Positions 1 to 10,140 of a stretch of DNA of 64,000 nucleotides are shown here, piece after piece. The stretch spans positions 620,001 to 684,000 of the forward strand of contig CP003096.1 of NCBI GenBank assembly GCA_000233775.1, written 5' to 3'. A program made the translations under genes and the position numbers. Each line of letters opens with the position of its first letter. Positions within the stretch are counted from its first letter, which is position 1. Source of the DNA: Thermovirga lienii DSM 17291. GTDB lineage: Bacteria; Synergistota; Synergistia; Synergistales; Thermovirgaceae. Below the pieces are notes generated by a model. The model was given only the letters and a program-made list of their open reading frames with translations, did no database searches and had not been told where the DNA came from.

Positions 1-143
1 TGGATGCTGCACTCGCGGGAGCGGACATAGCCACGGTTCCTTTTGGTGTGTTGGAGAAATGTTTCAAGCATCCCCTTACGGACAGTGGCATAGAACGATT
101 CCTTGCAGATTGGGAGGGAGCAGTAAGAGGCAATGGACGATAA
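1..143 (+). CDS. Transaldolase (TalC/fructose-6-phosphate-aldolase-like), C-terminal end only
   Basis: This is the last 46 codons of a gene that begins before the window, read in frame from base 3 to the TAA at 141-143. The visible sequence contains [19 protein letters not shown] followed by an ending of the type [13 protein letters not shown]. This is characteristic of the short, about 215-residue transaldolases of the TalC/MipB group, which interconvert sugar phosphates in the non-oxidative pentose phosphate pathway through a Schiff-base lysine. That lysine lies upstream and cannot be checked. The stop lies 11 bases inside the following rho gene, so the two are probably co-transcribed and translationally coupled. 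Whether the enzyme acts as a transaldolase or as a fructose-6-phosphate aldolase cannot be told from this fragment. Confidence 0.85.
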   Translation, partial: DAALAGADIATVPFGVLEKCFKHPLTDSGIERFLADWEGAVRGNGR

Positions 144-1581
144 CTTAGAAAAAAAGGTGCAAGAGCCCCAGGAAGCGGCCGCCGAAGAAGAAAAAGCAGC
201 AAATACGAAACCTCAGGAGGAAGCTAATCAGGAAACCAAGGAAGAAGCCCCTGTTGTTTCTGCTTCCAACGGCAACAAGCACGATAACAACGGAACCAAT
301 GGCAACGGGGAATCCAAGAAGGTTCCCAAACCCAAGTACACCTTCAGCGAGTTGGAAAGAAAGAACATAACCGACCTCAGGAAGCTCGCGAAGAAGATGA
401 AAGTTCAAGGTTTCTCAACCCTTCGCAAGGACGACCTCATAATTGCCATCTTGGCCAAGCAGTCAGAGGAAATGGGTTTTCGCTTTGGCGGGGGCACCTT
501 GGAAATACTGTCCGACGGCTACGGCTTTTTGAGGCCCCGGGGGCTTCTGCCCAGCGATCATGACATATACATGTCGGCATCACAAATACGCAGGTTCGGC
601 CTTCGAAATGGAGACGTAGTCTGGGGATTCATAAGGCCCCCCAAGGAACAGGAACATTACGAGGCCCTTTTGAGGGTAGAGGTGGTCAACTTCTCAGATC
701 CAGAAGCGGCAAGAAGAAGGCCTCAGTTCGAGAAGCTGACGCCTATTTTCCCCAACGAGAGGTTGCACCTGGAGACGACCAAGGAAGAACTTACCACCAG
801 ACTAATAGACCTTTTTGCCCCCATAGGCAAAGGCCAAAGGGCACTGATAGTTTCCCCGCCCAAGGCCGGCAAGACCACAGTTTTGAAAAAGATAGCCAAT
901 GCTGTGACTGCAAATCACCCTGAGGTCATTCTGATGGTGCTTCTCATAGATGAACGCCCTGAAGAGGTAACCGACATGGAGCGGTCCGTGGATGGAGAGG
1001 TTGTGGCGTCCACTTTCGATCGTCCGGCGGAAGAACACCTGAGGGTGGCCAATTTGACCTTGGAGAAGGCCAAGCGCCTAGTGGAAGTGGGAAGGGATGT
1101 GGTGCTCCTCTTGGACTCCATAACCCGACTTGCAAGGGCGTCCAACCTTGTGGAGCCTCCCTCGGGTAGAACCCTTTCTGGAGGTATGGATCCTGCTGCG
1201 CTGTACTTCCCCAAGCGCTTCTTTGGTGCTGCGCGCAACATAGAGGAGGGCGGAAGCCTCACGATAATTGGCACGGCATTGGTGGATACGGGCAGTAGAA
1301 TGGACGAAGTAATATACGAAGAGTTCAAGGGCACGGGCAACATGGAGGTCCACCTTTCTAGGAAGCTGTCCGAGCAGCGCATCTTCCCTGCCATAGACAT
1401 AACCCGCTCGGGCACCCGGCGAGAGGAGCTCTTGATGGACCCTGATGAGCTTCAGAGGGTATGGCTCCTTAGAAGGAGGATTGCCAACGTCGACGAGGCG
1501 GAAGTTCTGAACTTGATAATGAGCAAACTCAAGGCCACGTCGAGCAATGAAGAATTTCTTGCAACAATTAAGATAAATTGA
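133..1581 (+). CDS. rho: Transcription termination factor Rho
   Basis: Rho is the hexameric RNA-dependent ATPase that ends transcription of untranslated RNA. In order the protein has a Glu/Lys/Asn-rich, low-complexity tail (residues 1-68), a Rho_N helical domain (71-112), a cold-shock RNA-binding domain (about 119-186), and a RecA-like ATPase with Walker A PPKAGKTT at 242-249 and Walker B VVLLLD at 323-328. At 482 residues it is longer than the E. coli protein (419); the excess is the charged N-terminal tail, a common variable feature of Rho. The ATG at 133 is preceded by GGGAGGG about 13 bases upstream and overlaps the end of the transaldolase gene. All catalytic elements are present. Confidence 0.97.
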   Translation: MDDNLEKKVQEPQEAAAEEEKAANTKPQEEANQETKEEAPVVSASNGNKHDNNGTNGNGESKKVPKPKYTFSELERKNITDLRKLAKKMKVQGFSTLRKDDLIIAILAKQSEEMGFRFGGGTLEILSDGYGFLRPRGLLPSDHDIYMSASQIRRFGLRNGDVVWGFIRPPKEQEHYEALLRVEVVNFSDPEAARRRPQFEKLTPIFPNERLHLETTKEELTTRLIDLFAPIGKGQRALIVSPPKAGKTTVLKKIANAVTANHPEVILMVLLIDERPEEVTDMERSVDGEVVASTFDRPAEEHLRVANLTLEKAKRLVEVGRDVVLLLDSITRLARASNLVEPPSGRTLSGGMDPAALYFPKRFFGAARNIEEGGSLTIIGTALVDTGSRMDEVIYEEFKGTGNMEVHLSRKLSEQRIFPAIDITRSGTRREELLMDPDELQRVWLLRRRIANVDEAEVLNLIMSKLKATSSNEEFLATIKIN

Positions 1582-1620
1582 TAAGCTGAGCAAGGCCCAT
1601 ATTTTGAGAGGAGGAGCAAT

Positions 1621-3042
1621 ATGAGAGGCCAAAATTCCCGCAAGGCAAGTTTCCTATCTAGCAGGGTGGGTTTCTACCTGGTGATAACTACGATGTTGAG
1701 TATAACAGCGTTGGTTACCATCATAGCAGGACAGAGAGCACGAGTCGAAGTGCTACCCATCTTGGCCCAACCATCCTCCATCAGTGATAATTTAAGTCCA
1801 GAAACCTTCATCGTCTTAAACGTCTCCAGTGACGTTTCTGCGGGGTATGATTTGGCCTCATCAGAAGAAGATTCTTCATTCAAAGCTGCAGAGGGAATAG
1901 GACCTCTTCCTGCGTCTCCATCCATTTTTGACGATAATGTGAAGCTCGAGGAGGTTCAGCCTGAGGAGCTAGAACAAAAAGCAGCAGAAAAGCCCCAAAG
2001 TGTTGCCTCTCAGGAAGAGGTGATACTCGAGGAGGTAAAACCCTCTGAAGACAGCCTGCCGGCTGAGGAAGAGGAGAAAAGGTGGATAGAGTACTACGTG
2101 AGCCCTGGAGATACCCTTTATGACCTGGGTAAGAGGTATTCCATATCTCCAGACCTCATAGCCAAAGCCAATGACCTGAAAAATCCAGATAGGCTTTCAG
2201 AGGGACAGGAGCTTTTGATTCCCCTGAGCCCTGATGACGTGGAGGCCACAAAAGAGGAAGTTAAGGCCAGAAAGGAAAAAGATTCAAAGACCGAGGCAAG
2301 GAAGGTAGAGGTAACATCCTATACCGTGAGGGAAGGAGACAGCCTCTGGTCCATAGCGAACAAGTTCAATTTGGACATAAACACCCTCTTCGGATGCAAC
2401 GAAATGAAAAACCCCAACTACCTCAGAGTGGGTATGACCCTCAGGATTCCCAACCAGGACGGTATCTTCTATAAGGTTAAGGATGGAGATACTCTTGCCA
2501 AGATAGCGAGCAAATACGGAACCACGGTAGCATTGATACAGCAGGCCAATGGCTTCGAGGGGGCCAACATAGCCAAGGGTGTTGAGATCTTCATTCCCGG
2601 AGCCAAGCCAGTGGTTTCGGTTTATTCCGCCGCTAAGTCATCCGTGTCCAGTTCGAGAACCCTCTTTACATGGCCTCTTAGGGGCAGGATAACCAGCTCC
2701 TTTGGGTGGAGAAGGCACCCCATAACCAAGCGGAGGGATTTCCACACCGGTATTGACATCGCGAGACCCTACGGTACCATCATTCGCGCTGCCGCAGCCG
2801 GAAGGGTCGTTTATGCCGGATGGATGGGAGGATATGGCCGAGTTGTGGTCATAGATCATGGTAAAGGGTACTCCACTTTGTACGCTCATTGCAGCAGGTT
2901 GTTGGTCCGCAAAGGACAACGAGTTTCCTCTGGCCAGGCGATAGGCAAGGTGGGTGCAAGCGGAAGGGCCACAGGTTCGCACCTCCATTTCGAGGTTCGC
3001 TACAAAAACAAGCCCATAAATCCCATGAAGGTGTTAAGATAG
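1621..3042 (+). CDS. LysM-domain M23 metallopeptidase (murein hydrolase or its activator)
   Basis: This is a membrane-anchored envelope protein of 473 residues. A hydrophobic segment at about 18-37 should act as an uncleaved signal anchor. An acidic linker follows, then three LysM peptidoglycan-binding repeats (about 156-200, 236-281 and 287-330), and a C-terminal LytM/M23 domain from about 350. The zinc-site motifs are complete: HTGID (HxxxD type) and SHLHFEV (HxH type). It is therefore probably an active D,D-endopeptidase and not a degenerate EnvC/NlpD-type activator, although which cross-link it cuts is not visible. The start is well supported by GAGGAGGAGC 3 bases before the ATG. It follows rho by 39 bases and is probably co-transcribed with it; a hairpin after the stop separates it from pyrG. 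Confidence 0.9.
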   Translation: MRGQNSRKASFLSSRVGFYLVITTMLSITALVTIIAGQRARVEVLPILAQPSSISDNLSPETFIVLNVSSDVSAGYDLASSEEDSSFKAAEGIGPLPASPSIFDDNVKLEEVQPEELEQKAAEKPQSVASQEEVILEEVKPSEDSLPAEEEEKRWIEYYVSPGDTLYDLGKRYSISPDLIAKANDLKNPDRLSEGQELLIPLSPDDVEATKEEVKARKEKDSKTEARKVEVTSYTVREGDSLWSIANKFNLDINTLFGCNEMKNPNYLRVGMTLRIPNQDGIFYKVKDGDTLAKIASKYGTTVALIQQANGFEGANIAKGVEIFIPGAKPVVSVYSAAKSSVSSSRTLFTWPLRGRITSSFGWRRHPITKRRDFHTGIDIARPYGTIIRAAAAGRVVYAGWMGGYGRVVVIDHGKGYSTLYAHCSRLLVRKGQRVSSGQAIGKVGASGRATGSHLHFEVRYKNKPINPMKVLR

Positions 3043-3093
3043 GACGGGACAATTGTTTTTATTGCATCTTTGAACTATAGGGCGTTGGGTGTG

Positions 3094-3126
3094 CTGGGCC
3101 AGATGTTATTCTGGTCCAGTTTTGAT
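3094..3126 (+). terminator. Hairpin with short T tract between the M23 gene and pyrG
   Basis: A 9-bp stem (3094-3102 with 3111-3119, one G-U pair) closes an 8-base loop and is followed by TTTTGAT. It reads as a modest intrinsic terminator for the rho-M23 unit. A possible promoter just upstream (TTGTTT at 3053-3058, 17 bases, TATAGG at 3076-3081) would place the hairpin in the pyrG leader, where it could act as an attenuator. The sequence does not decide between these roles. Confidence 0.55.
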
Positions 3127-3135
3127 ATAAGATAA

Positions 3136-4758
<1,623 letters not shown>

Positions 4759-4771
4759 GGAGGGGTAGAAG

Positions 4772-5812
4772 ATGATGAAGAAGGTTTTTATGCTGATTTG
4801 CTTGATTTTTGTCCTTGTCATTGCCCAGGCGGCGATGGCGGAAGAGGAGGCCCCGCTGCCCCTCAAGGCGCAGGAGAGAATGGAGATGGTCCTATACGGT
4901 GAGCCCATGACTGGAGGATTGATCGAGAGATTGGGCAAGGTGGAGAAGGACCTTTTCGGCCGCGAGCTTCCCGGGAGCATTTCCGAGAGGCAGAGCGGAC
5001 TTTTGAACTTCATAGAGAACGGTACCTTGGGAAATCCCTCCATGCTTTTCAAGCTTTCCGTCGCTGAGTGGTCGGTAAACCACAAAGTGAACCCAGAAAG
5101 CCCCGTAAGCACAAGGATAGATGCCCTGGAGACTTTGCTTGAGGGAAAACCACAAGTCGATAAACCTCTGGCCATGAGGCTTGAGAGGATGTTATCTTTG
5201 CTCTTCCCTGATACCCTTACCTGGACAGAGGTGGAGCTTCCGGCCAATACGGTCTTCAAGGCCGCCTTTACCCAGACTATAAGCCCGGCAGTCGCAAAGA
5301 AGGGTGATCAGGTCAAACTGGCCTTGGCCCAGGACTTGGTGGTAGACGGAAACTTGGTAGCACCAAGGGGAAGCCTGGTGTTTGCCGAGATAGACAACGT
5401 AAAGCCTCCTAGGAGTTTTGGTAGGCCTTCTGAAATAACCTTTGCCTTCAAGCATCTAGTTCCCTTGGGGCCCGAGGTGGTTCCTGTGTTCATGGGAGAC
5501 AAGGCCATATCCGTCAACAAGGACAACAAGACCATGGCAATAGCTGCTGGAACCAGCGTAGTGGGACTTGTAGCCCTTGGTCCCGTAGGGCTTGCTGGAG
5601 GGTTTTTCGTCAAGGGGGATGCCAAGGAGATCCCCGCTGGCACTAATATCTACCTTGAGACCTCCCAGGTGGTTACAGTCCACGCTTGGCCAGTACCTCC
5701 AGGACTTCAGGGTATGATAAAAGAAGCAGAAGATATGCCTGTTCCGAGCGATTCAGCTACTAGCGAAGAGACGCTTTCAGAGGGGGAAAATGCAGATGAA
5801 GCGAAAGATTAA
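4772..5812 (+). CDS. Exported protein of unknown function with short N-terminal repeats
   Basis: I do not recognise a named family. The 346-residue product has a signal peptide ending near AMA-EEE (residues 1-23). Three imperfect units of about 23 residues follow, with the pattern R-[MLI]-x-x-V/L-E-x-x-L-x-G-x-x-x-x-G/D-x-[LIP]-x-x-R (about residues 36-60, 53-77 and 112-137). Next comes a beta-rich region (about 155-240) with the phrase LVAPRGSLVFAEIDNV, then a glycine-rich hydrophobic stretch (about 255-275) and KEIPAGTNIYLET. The C-terminus is acidic. AGGAGGGG precedes the double ATG start. It lies between pyrG and a second exported protein that overlaps it by 23 bases, and just upstream of lptC/lptD-like genes, so an envelope role is likely but unproven. 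Confidence 0.75.
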   Translation: MMKKVFMLICLIFVLVIAQAAMAEEEAPLPLKAQERMEMVLYGEPMTGGLIERLGKVEKDLFGRELPGSISERQSGLLNFIENGTLGNPSMLFKLSVAEWSVNHKVNPESPVSTRIDALETLLEGKPQVDKPLAMRLERMLSLLFPDTLTWTEVELPANTVFKAAFTQTISPAVAKKGDQVKLALAQDLVVDGNLVAPRGSLVFAEIDNVKPPRSFGRPSEITFAFKHLVPLGPEVVPVFMGDKAISVNKDNKTMAIAAGTSVVGLVALGPVGLAGGFFVKGDAKEIPAGTNIYLETSQVVTVHAWPVPPGLQGMIKEAEDMPVPSDSATSEETLSEGENADEAKD

Positions 5813-6227
5813 AAAGATCGTAGCAGTATGCGGCCTTTTCCTGGCCTTGATATCTGGAGTCGCCTCGGCCGTAGATTTAAAGGATCTGATTGGGGTCGTA
5901 GGTGGTGGACTCATTGTCAGTGCCCTGGGGAGCCAGCTGAACGACTTCATCAACACCATAACCTTCAACAAGGGAGTGGGGACCAACGAGGAGACCAAGG
6001 TGGTACCCATAGTGTCGGTGGGCAGTGGAGTTGCCATTGGTGCCGCCCAGGTGGCTGGTCCCAAGGACGCTGTTGCTAAGGTCCAGGCCGTGGCCCAGCT
6101 TGAGGTTACCTTTCAGGACAGGATAAGAATAAAGGTATTGATACCCATAGACTCCAAAAATCCTCTGGAGCGCTTCAGAAGGGTCCAGCAGGTAGGGGTA
6201 TCGGCCATCATCGACTACAAGCTATAA
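5790..6227 (+). CDS. Small exported protein of unknown function
   Basis: This 145-residue protein has a basic N-terminus (MQMKRKIKK) and a hydrophobic signal segment that should be cut near SAVDL (about residue 28). The mature part is about 117 residues, glycine- and valine-rich at first (GVVGGGLIVSALGSQL), then contains VSVGSGVAIGAAQVAGP and a conserved-looking end, VQQVGVSAIIDYKL. No catalytic motif is visible. It starts inside the end of the preceding exported-protein gene (23-base overlap, AGGGGG about 5 bases upstream), which implies tight co-expression. A second in-frame ATG two codons later is also possible. The alternation of glycine and hydrophobic residues could reflect a lipid-associated or beta-structured envelope protein, but this is speculation. 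Confidence 0.72.
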   Translation: MQMKRKIKKIVAVCGLFLALISGVASAVDLKDLIGVVGGGLIVSALGSQLNDFINTITFNKGVGTNEETKVVPIVSVGSGVAIGAAQVAGPKDAVAKVQAVAQLEVTFQDRIRIKVLIPIDSKNPLERFRRVQQVGVSAIIDYKL

Positions 6228-6248
6228 GGTACTGGCAGTCGTTCTGAC

Positions 6249-6785
6249 ATGAACTGGAAGAAAGCCTTACCGCTGGTTGTGCTAGCCCTTTCTGTCCTAT
6301 GGGCCGTTATGCTCTACAGGGACCTCAATGTTACGCCAGGGGAACGAAAGGACAAAGAGGTTCCAGACGTGACCTTGGAGGATGTGGAGGTCCAGAGGGA
6401 TATATCGGGGGACCTTTGGACCCTCCATGCGGAGAGGGCCCAACGCTTCGGGGACAAGAACAACCTTGAGTTGATAAAGGTAAAATCGGTCACGAAAGAT
6501 GGCGCTCTGTGGTTCATGGACGCTCCCAGGGGCACGGTCACCGATGATGGCAAGGTGGCTGAACTTTGGAATGTGAAGGGACGGGCAGAAAAGTTCAATC
6601 CTCCCTTCAGCTGGAAGGGCAAGAAAGCCCAGTGGAACCAGGAGGGAAACTGTTGGCTTTTTCCCGAGGGGCTGTCCATTGAGGGCAGGGACTTTTTCGC
6701 GGAAGGATCTTTGGGTGTAGTAGAGATGAGTGGGAAGGTAACCTTGGAAGGTGGGGCGTACGCGAGATGGGAAGACCAGCGATGA
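6249..6785 (+). CDS. LptC-like bitopic protein of the LPS export bridge
   Basis: The 178-residue product has a single N-terminal membrane segment (about residues 7-23) and a periplasmic beta-rich domain with the typical LptC/OstA alternation (WTLHAERAQRF, LWFMDAPRGTV, FFAEGSLGVVEMSG). LptC links the LptB2FG transporter in the inner membrane to the periplasmic LptA bridge. Sequence conservation in this family is weak, so the call rests on topology, size and position directly before an lptD-like gene, whose probable ATG overlaps its TGA (ATGA at 6782-6785). The Shine-Dalgarno sequence is weak; translation may be coupled to the upstream exported protein, which ends 21 bases before the start. Confidence 0.75.
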   Translation: MNWKKALPLVVLALSVLWAVMLYRDLNVTPGERKDKEVPDVTLEDVEVQRDISGDLWTLHAERAQRFGDKNNLELIKVKSVTKDGALWFMDAPRGTVTDDGKVAELWNVKGRAEKFNPPFSWKGKKAQWNQEGNCWLFPEGLSIEGRDFFAEGSLGVVEMSGKVTLEGGAYARWEDQR

Positions 6786-8425
6786 AGATTTTTTTGAGCT
6801 TTATCCTTGTGGCGGCTGTGATGCTTGTTCCGACTGTTGTGATGGCTTCTCCTAACGGTGAAGTGGTGCTTGAGGGAGACTCGGTCACGTACGAACAGGA
6901 ATCAGGCTTAGCTTATGCTGAAGGAAACGTAAAGATAAGGTACTCTGACATACGAGTTTGGGCCGTCAAGGCATCATACGACACTCGGTCGAGCAAGGTT
7001 GAGGCTTTGGGAACCAAAGAAAGTCCCATCGTCATAATCCAGGGCGCCCAGCGCCTGGAGGGTCAAACCCTCAAACTGGACCTTACCACTGGCGAGGGAA
7101 CCCTCACCGAAGCCCATGGAAGTTACCCTGCAGAAAGGGGCAACGTCTACGCCAAAGGTGGAGTGGTTGCCACCATAAAGACCAAATCCCTGGCGGAAGC
7201 TGGATGGGTGAATAAGGTCCCTCCTATTTCCAAGATAAAGAGTGACAGGGTCTACAAGTGGGAAAGGACTACCTTGACTACCTGTCCGGAGCCCGTTCCT
7301 CACTACAGTCTCAAGACAAAGAAGATCATAGTGTTCCCTGGCTACAGGGCTGTGGCCACAAAGCCCAGGGTGTACATCAAGGAGCATTTCCTCTTTACTT
7401 ATCCTTTTGACTATATAGTTCCCCTAACAGAGAAAGAGGAAGCTTCTCCTCTTATGCCTACCTTTGTGTACGACTCTGACAAGGGCGTAGGTCTTTCCAT
7501 AGGAAGCGTCTACAAGGCAGGGGATGTATACGGCAGATGGAAGGCTTACTACTGGTCGAAGAAAGATTTCGAGGGGGCACTGCAGGCCTATTGGGCAGCG
7601 ACCAGTAATTTGAAGCTTTTCGCCGAAGGAGATTATAGTTGGGACTCCGACAGGGATGAAAAGCGATTCAGGCCCAAGTGGGGGGCCGTATACGACGACG
7701 GCAGTTGGTACGCAAGGCTTTGGTGGTCCCAGGCCGAGAATGTCACGGTCGAGAAGGCCCTGGGGGACACCTTCAAGGGAACGTTATGGAGGAAACCGGA
7801 GTTTGAGGTGCGAAGCCCTAGTTACGAGCTTGAGAGCATAAAGAGCAAGGTGACGTTGCGCGGCCTTTGGGGGGAGTATGAGACCTCTGCGTACGACGGA
7901 AGCGATGAAGTGTCCATAAAGCGCACAGCCTTGGGTGCGTCCCTTTCGGGAGGGACATCCCTTGGGGACGTAAGGCCTTATTGGTACGCCAGTCAGTGGC
8001 ATTACGACTACAGTGGAGCTGGTGACACTCAGGACGTGACCTATGTCAGGGCTGGCGTGGCCTGGAGTTTAGGCAAGGTGGATTTCGCCAGTACTTGGGC
8101 GAGAAGGTGGGTATGGGGCGATTCTCCCATGTCCTGGGATGACTATTCAGATTCAGAGGCCTTCTACCAGAAGGTGTCCTTCCCCTTGAGTGAAACCTGG
8201 AGAGCTACGGTGCGTTGGGGGTATAACCTTAGGTCCGAGGATCTAGAGGAAATGTACTATCGCCTGGGATATTCCAACAACTGCTGCTACAGGTTCAGCG
8301 TGGAATACAGGGATGACCTGACCAACGAAAACGACGACTGGGCAGGATTTGTCTTCGTCCTGGACGCTTTCCCCAGCAATCCCTTCTTTTTCAACACTCG
8401 AACTATCCAGGAGTTCGATAAGTGA
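6782..8425 (+). CDS. LptD/OstA-like outer-membrane LPS assembly protein
   Basis: I place the start at ATG 6782, overlapping the lptC-like stop and giving a clean signal peptide (MKIFLSFILVAAVML, cut near VMAS). A longer frame from ATG 6767 adds five residues and lacks a good ribosome site. The 547-residue product has an OstA/LptA-like N-terminal region (about 28-130: GDSVTYEQESGLAYAEGNVKI), then a long region rich in aromatic, alternating beta-strand segments ending in a terminal Phe-rich strand, consistent with a beta-barrel. LptD forms the outer-membrane pore that inserts LPS. It is shorter than the roughly 780-residue E. coli LptD. No lptE is visible in the window. Confidence 0.8.
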   Translation: MKIFLSFILVAAVMLVPTVVMASPNGEVVLEGDSVTYEQESGLAYAEGNVKIRYSDIRVWAVKASYDTRSSKVEALGTKESPIVIIQGAQRLEGQTLKLDLTTGEGTLTEAHGSYPAERGNVYAKGGVVATIKTKSLAEAGWVNKVPPISKIKSDRVYKWERTTLTTCPEPVPHYSLKTKKIIVFPGYRAVATKPRVYIKEHFLFTYPFDYIVPLTEKEEASPLMPTFVYDSDKGVGLSIGSVYKAGDVYGRWKAYYWSKKDFEGALQAYWAATSNLKLFAEGDYSWDSDRDEKRFRPKWGAVYDDGSWYARLWWSQAENVTVEKALGDTFKGTLWRKPEFEVRSPSYELESIKSKVTLRGLWGEYETSAYDGSDEVSIKRTALGASLSGGTSLGDVRPYWYASQWHYDYSGAGDTQDVTYVRAGVAWSLGKVDFASTWARRWVWGDSPMSWDDYSDSEAFYQKVSFPLSETWRATVRWGYNLRSEDLEEMYYRLGYSNNCCYRFSVEYRDDLTNENDDWAGFVFVLDAFPSNPFFFNTRTIQEFDK

Positions 8426-9384
8426 TGGAGATGCTTAAAAACGTGAAAATAGGGGTTATATACGGAGGGGATAGCCCAGAACGTGAAGTTTCCCTCGCAA
8501 GTGGTACGGCGGTACTTAAGGCGTTGGAGGAGCTTGATTTGAAAGTGGAGCCTCTTTTGGTTTCCTCTGCGCTTGATGCCGTGTCTAAAGTTCAGTCTTC
8601 AAGATGTGACGTTTTCTTTGTCGCCCTTCATGGCAGCTGGGGAGAGGACGGAAGGCTTCAGGGAGCCTTGGATCTTTTGGGCAAAAAATATACAGGGTCA
8701 GGACACGAAAGCTGCGCCCTCGCCATGGATAAAAGGGTGAGCAAGGCCATATTTGAAAGCTGCAAAATCCCAACAGCACCTTATGTCGTCCTCCAAAGGG
8801 ACAAATTCCTGGGGAATCTGAACCAAAAGCTTGAGGAGCTTTTGTGCCTTTGGCAGGCAGTGGTTGTTAAGCCCTCGGGGTGTGGCAGCACGGTGGGTGT
8901 TACCATTGCCCGCGACGTTGAAACTATATGTAAGGGGATACGTGAGGCCAGCCAGTACGATCAGGTGCTTTTGGTTGAAAAATACATCCCCGGCAGGGAG
9001 ATAACCGTGACAGTGTGGGAAGAGGAAGGGAAGGTAGAAGCCCTTCCGATCGTGGAGATCATACCGAAGGAAGGATTTTACGATTATAGGGCCAAGTACA
9101 CTTCTGGGATCACTAGATATCAGTGTCCAGCGGATCTTCCTGATGAAGTGGGGGCTCGCGTAAAGGAAGTGGCTGTTGCATCCCACCTTGCACTGGGGTG
9201 TCGAGTTTACAGCAGGGTAGACATCCGGCTTTCGGAAGATGGAACACCTTACGTTCTGGAAGTGAACACTGCCCCCGGCATGACCGCCACCAGCTTGGTG
9301 CCTAAAGCAGCTAGTGCCATGGGGTGGTCCTTCCCTGAACTTGTAGCAAGAATAGTGATAAATTCCCTTAGAAAATATAAGTGA
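8425..9384 (+). CDS. ddl: D-alanine--D-alanine ligase
   Basis: Ddl joins two D-alanines using ATP for the peptidoglycan stem peptide. The protein is an ATP-grasp enzyme of about 319 residues with the family start KIGVIYGGDSPEREVSLASG, the HGSWGEDG loop, the grasp-domain signature VVKPSGCGSTVGV, and the C-terminal YVLEVNTAPGMT metal-binding segment. Several starts are possible (GTG 8422, ATG 8425, ATG 8431). ATG 8425 overlaps the lptD-like stop as TGATG and has CAGGAG about 10 bases upstream. The stop codon lies inside the first arm of a strong bidirectional terminator, ending the pyrG-to-ddl unit. Confidence 0.95.
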   Translation: MEMLKNVKIGVIYGGDSPEREVSLASGTAVLKALEELDLKVEPLLVSSALDAVSKVQSSRCDVFFVALHGSWGEDGRLQGALDLLGKKYTGSGHESCALAMDKRVSKAIFESCKIPTAPYVVLQRDKFLGNLNQKLEELLCLWQAVVVKPSGCGSTVGVTIARDVETICKGIREASQYDQVLLVEKYIPGREITVTVWEEEGKVEALPIVEIIPKEGFYDYRAKYTSGITRYQCPADLPDEVGARVKEVAVASHLALGCRVYSRVDIRLSEDGTPYVLEVNTAPGMTATSLVPKAASAMGWSFPELVARIVINSLRKYK

Positions 9385-9410
9385 GGGGTAGATTTTCCTA
9401 CCCCTCACTT
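9379..9410. terminator. Bidirectional intrinsic terminator between ddl and greA
   Basis: A perfect 13-bp stem (9379-9391 with 9398-9410) encloses a 6-base loop. The two genes converge on it. Reading the - strand, the stem is followed by a U-rich run (TATATTTTC). On the + strand the run after the stem is weaker. The ddl TGA lies inside the 5' arm. Confidence 0.85.
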
Positions 9411-9420
9411 GTGCCTAATT

Positions 9421-9909
9421 TTAGACTTTTATGTCCTTGATCATGAGTTTTCTGATTCCCTTGGGGACTTTGACCTCCACCTTTTCGCCTGGAGCTTTAC
9501 CTATTATGGCCTGTCCTACGGGGCTTGCGACGGAAATCTTGCCCGCCTTGGGGTCAGCCTCCTCCGAGCCTACGATGGTGTACTTAAGTTCCTTTGACGT
9601 GTCCAGGTCCAGGAGGGTGACAGTGGTTCCCAAGCTCACCTTGCTTGCGTCAATGTCTGCTTCGTCGACTATCCTCGCCTTGCCTAGCTGATATTCCAGC
9701 CACTGGATTCTGCTTTCAAGTTTTGCCTGGGCGTCCTTTGCAGCGTGGTACTCGGCGTTTTCACTGAGGTCCCCGAAACTGCGGGCCTCTTCCAGCATCT
9801 TGGATATTTCCTGCCTGCCCTCGCTTCTAAGTCTTACTAGCTCCGCCTTTAGTTTTTCATACCCTTCCCTGGTTAGGACTATGTAATCGGCAAGAGTCTG
9901 TTCAGTCAT
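9421..9909 (-). CDS. greA: Transcription elongation factor GreA
   Basis: GreA rescues backtracked RNA polymerase by stimulating its transcript-cleavage activity. The 162-residue protein has an N-terminal coiled coil (about residues 10-80: LTREGYEKLKAELVRL, ENAEYHAAKDAQ) with the acidic tip DLSENAEY, and a C-terminal FKBP-like domain with the signature VSVASPVGQAIIGKAPGEKVEVKVPKG in two parts. The reading frame extends 28 codons further upstream, but ATG 9909 is preceded by GAGGGGAG at 8 bases and gives the normal GreA length, so it is preferred. The gene is monocistronic, converges on ddl and has its own well-formed promoter. Confidence 0.96.
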   Translation of the reverse strand: MTEQTLADYIVLTREGYEKLKAELVRLRSEGRQEISKMLEEARSFGDLSENAEYHAAKDAQAKLESRIQWLEYQLGKARIVDEADIDASKVSLGTTVTLLDLDTSKELKYTIVGSEEADPKAGKISVASPVGQAIIGKAPGEKVEVKVPKGIRKLMIKDIKV

Positions 9910-9952
9910 ATAACCAACTCCCCTCAAGAGGCTAATCCCATTTGGTGGAGGT

Positions 9953-9981
9953 ATTTTATCAGACAATTTCGCAAACAGCAA
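9953..9981 (-). promoter_or_regulatory. Sigma-70 promoter of greA
   Basis: On the - strand TTGCTG (-35, at 9976-9981) is separated by 17 bases from TAAAAT (-10, at 9953-9958), and the -10 is extended by TGA directly before it. Transcription should start about 40 bases before the greA ATG. No other gene lies between. Confidence 0.7.
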
Positions 9982-10086
9982 GAAAAGTTTCAATTTATGT
10001 GTTGCAGGGGAGTGGTATCGCCCCCGTGAGTAAGGGATGACATTTCTTTTCCATCGTTCGACATAGGATATTTTGTATAGTGGGGG

Positions 10087-10115
10087 TTGACAGGTCCAAA
10101 GGGTGGGGGTATAAA
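10087..10115 (+). promoter_or_regulatory. Promoter of the threonine operon
   Basis: A consensus -35 TTGACA (10087-10092) and TATAAA (10110-10115) are separated by exactly 17 bases. It lies about 40 bases before the first conserved base of the T-box leader. The gene-free stretch 9910-10427 is explained by the greA promoter, this promoter and the T-box; nothing recognisable was seen in 9982-10086. Confidence 0.85.
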
Positions 10116-10140
10116 TTCATTTAAAATAAAAATTCATGTG

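Noticed and set aside
915-1415. Antisense open frame of 166 codons within rho
   Set aside because: Low-complexity Ser/Arg/Thr composition, typical of the reverse strand of a conserved gene; no initiation signal.
3087-3126. B. subtilis-type CTP-dependent reiterative transcription control of pyrG
   Set aside because: That mechanism needs a GGGC start and a pyrimidine-rich 5' arm of the terminator. The hairpin here has a CTGGGCCAG arm and the start site is uncertain, so the model is not supported.
6767-6781. ATG 6767 as the start of the lptD-like gene
   Set aside because: It has no good ribosome site and places GRPA before the signal peptide; ATG 6782 overlaps the lptC-like stop and gives a normal signal sequence.
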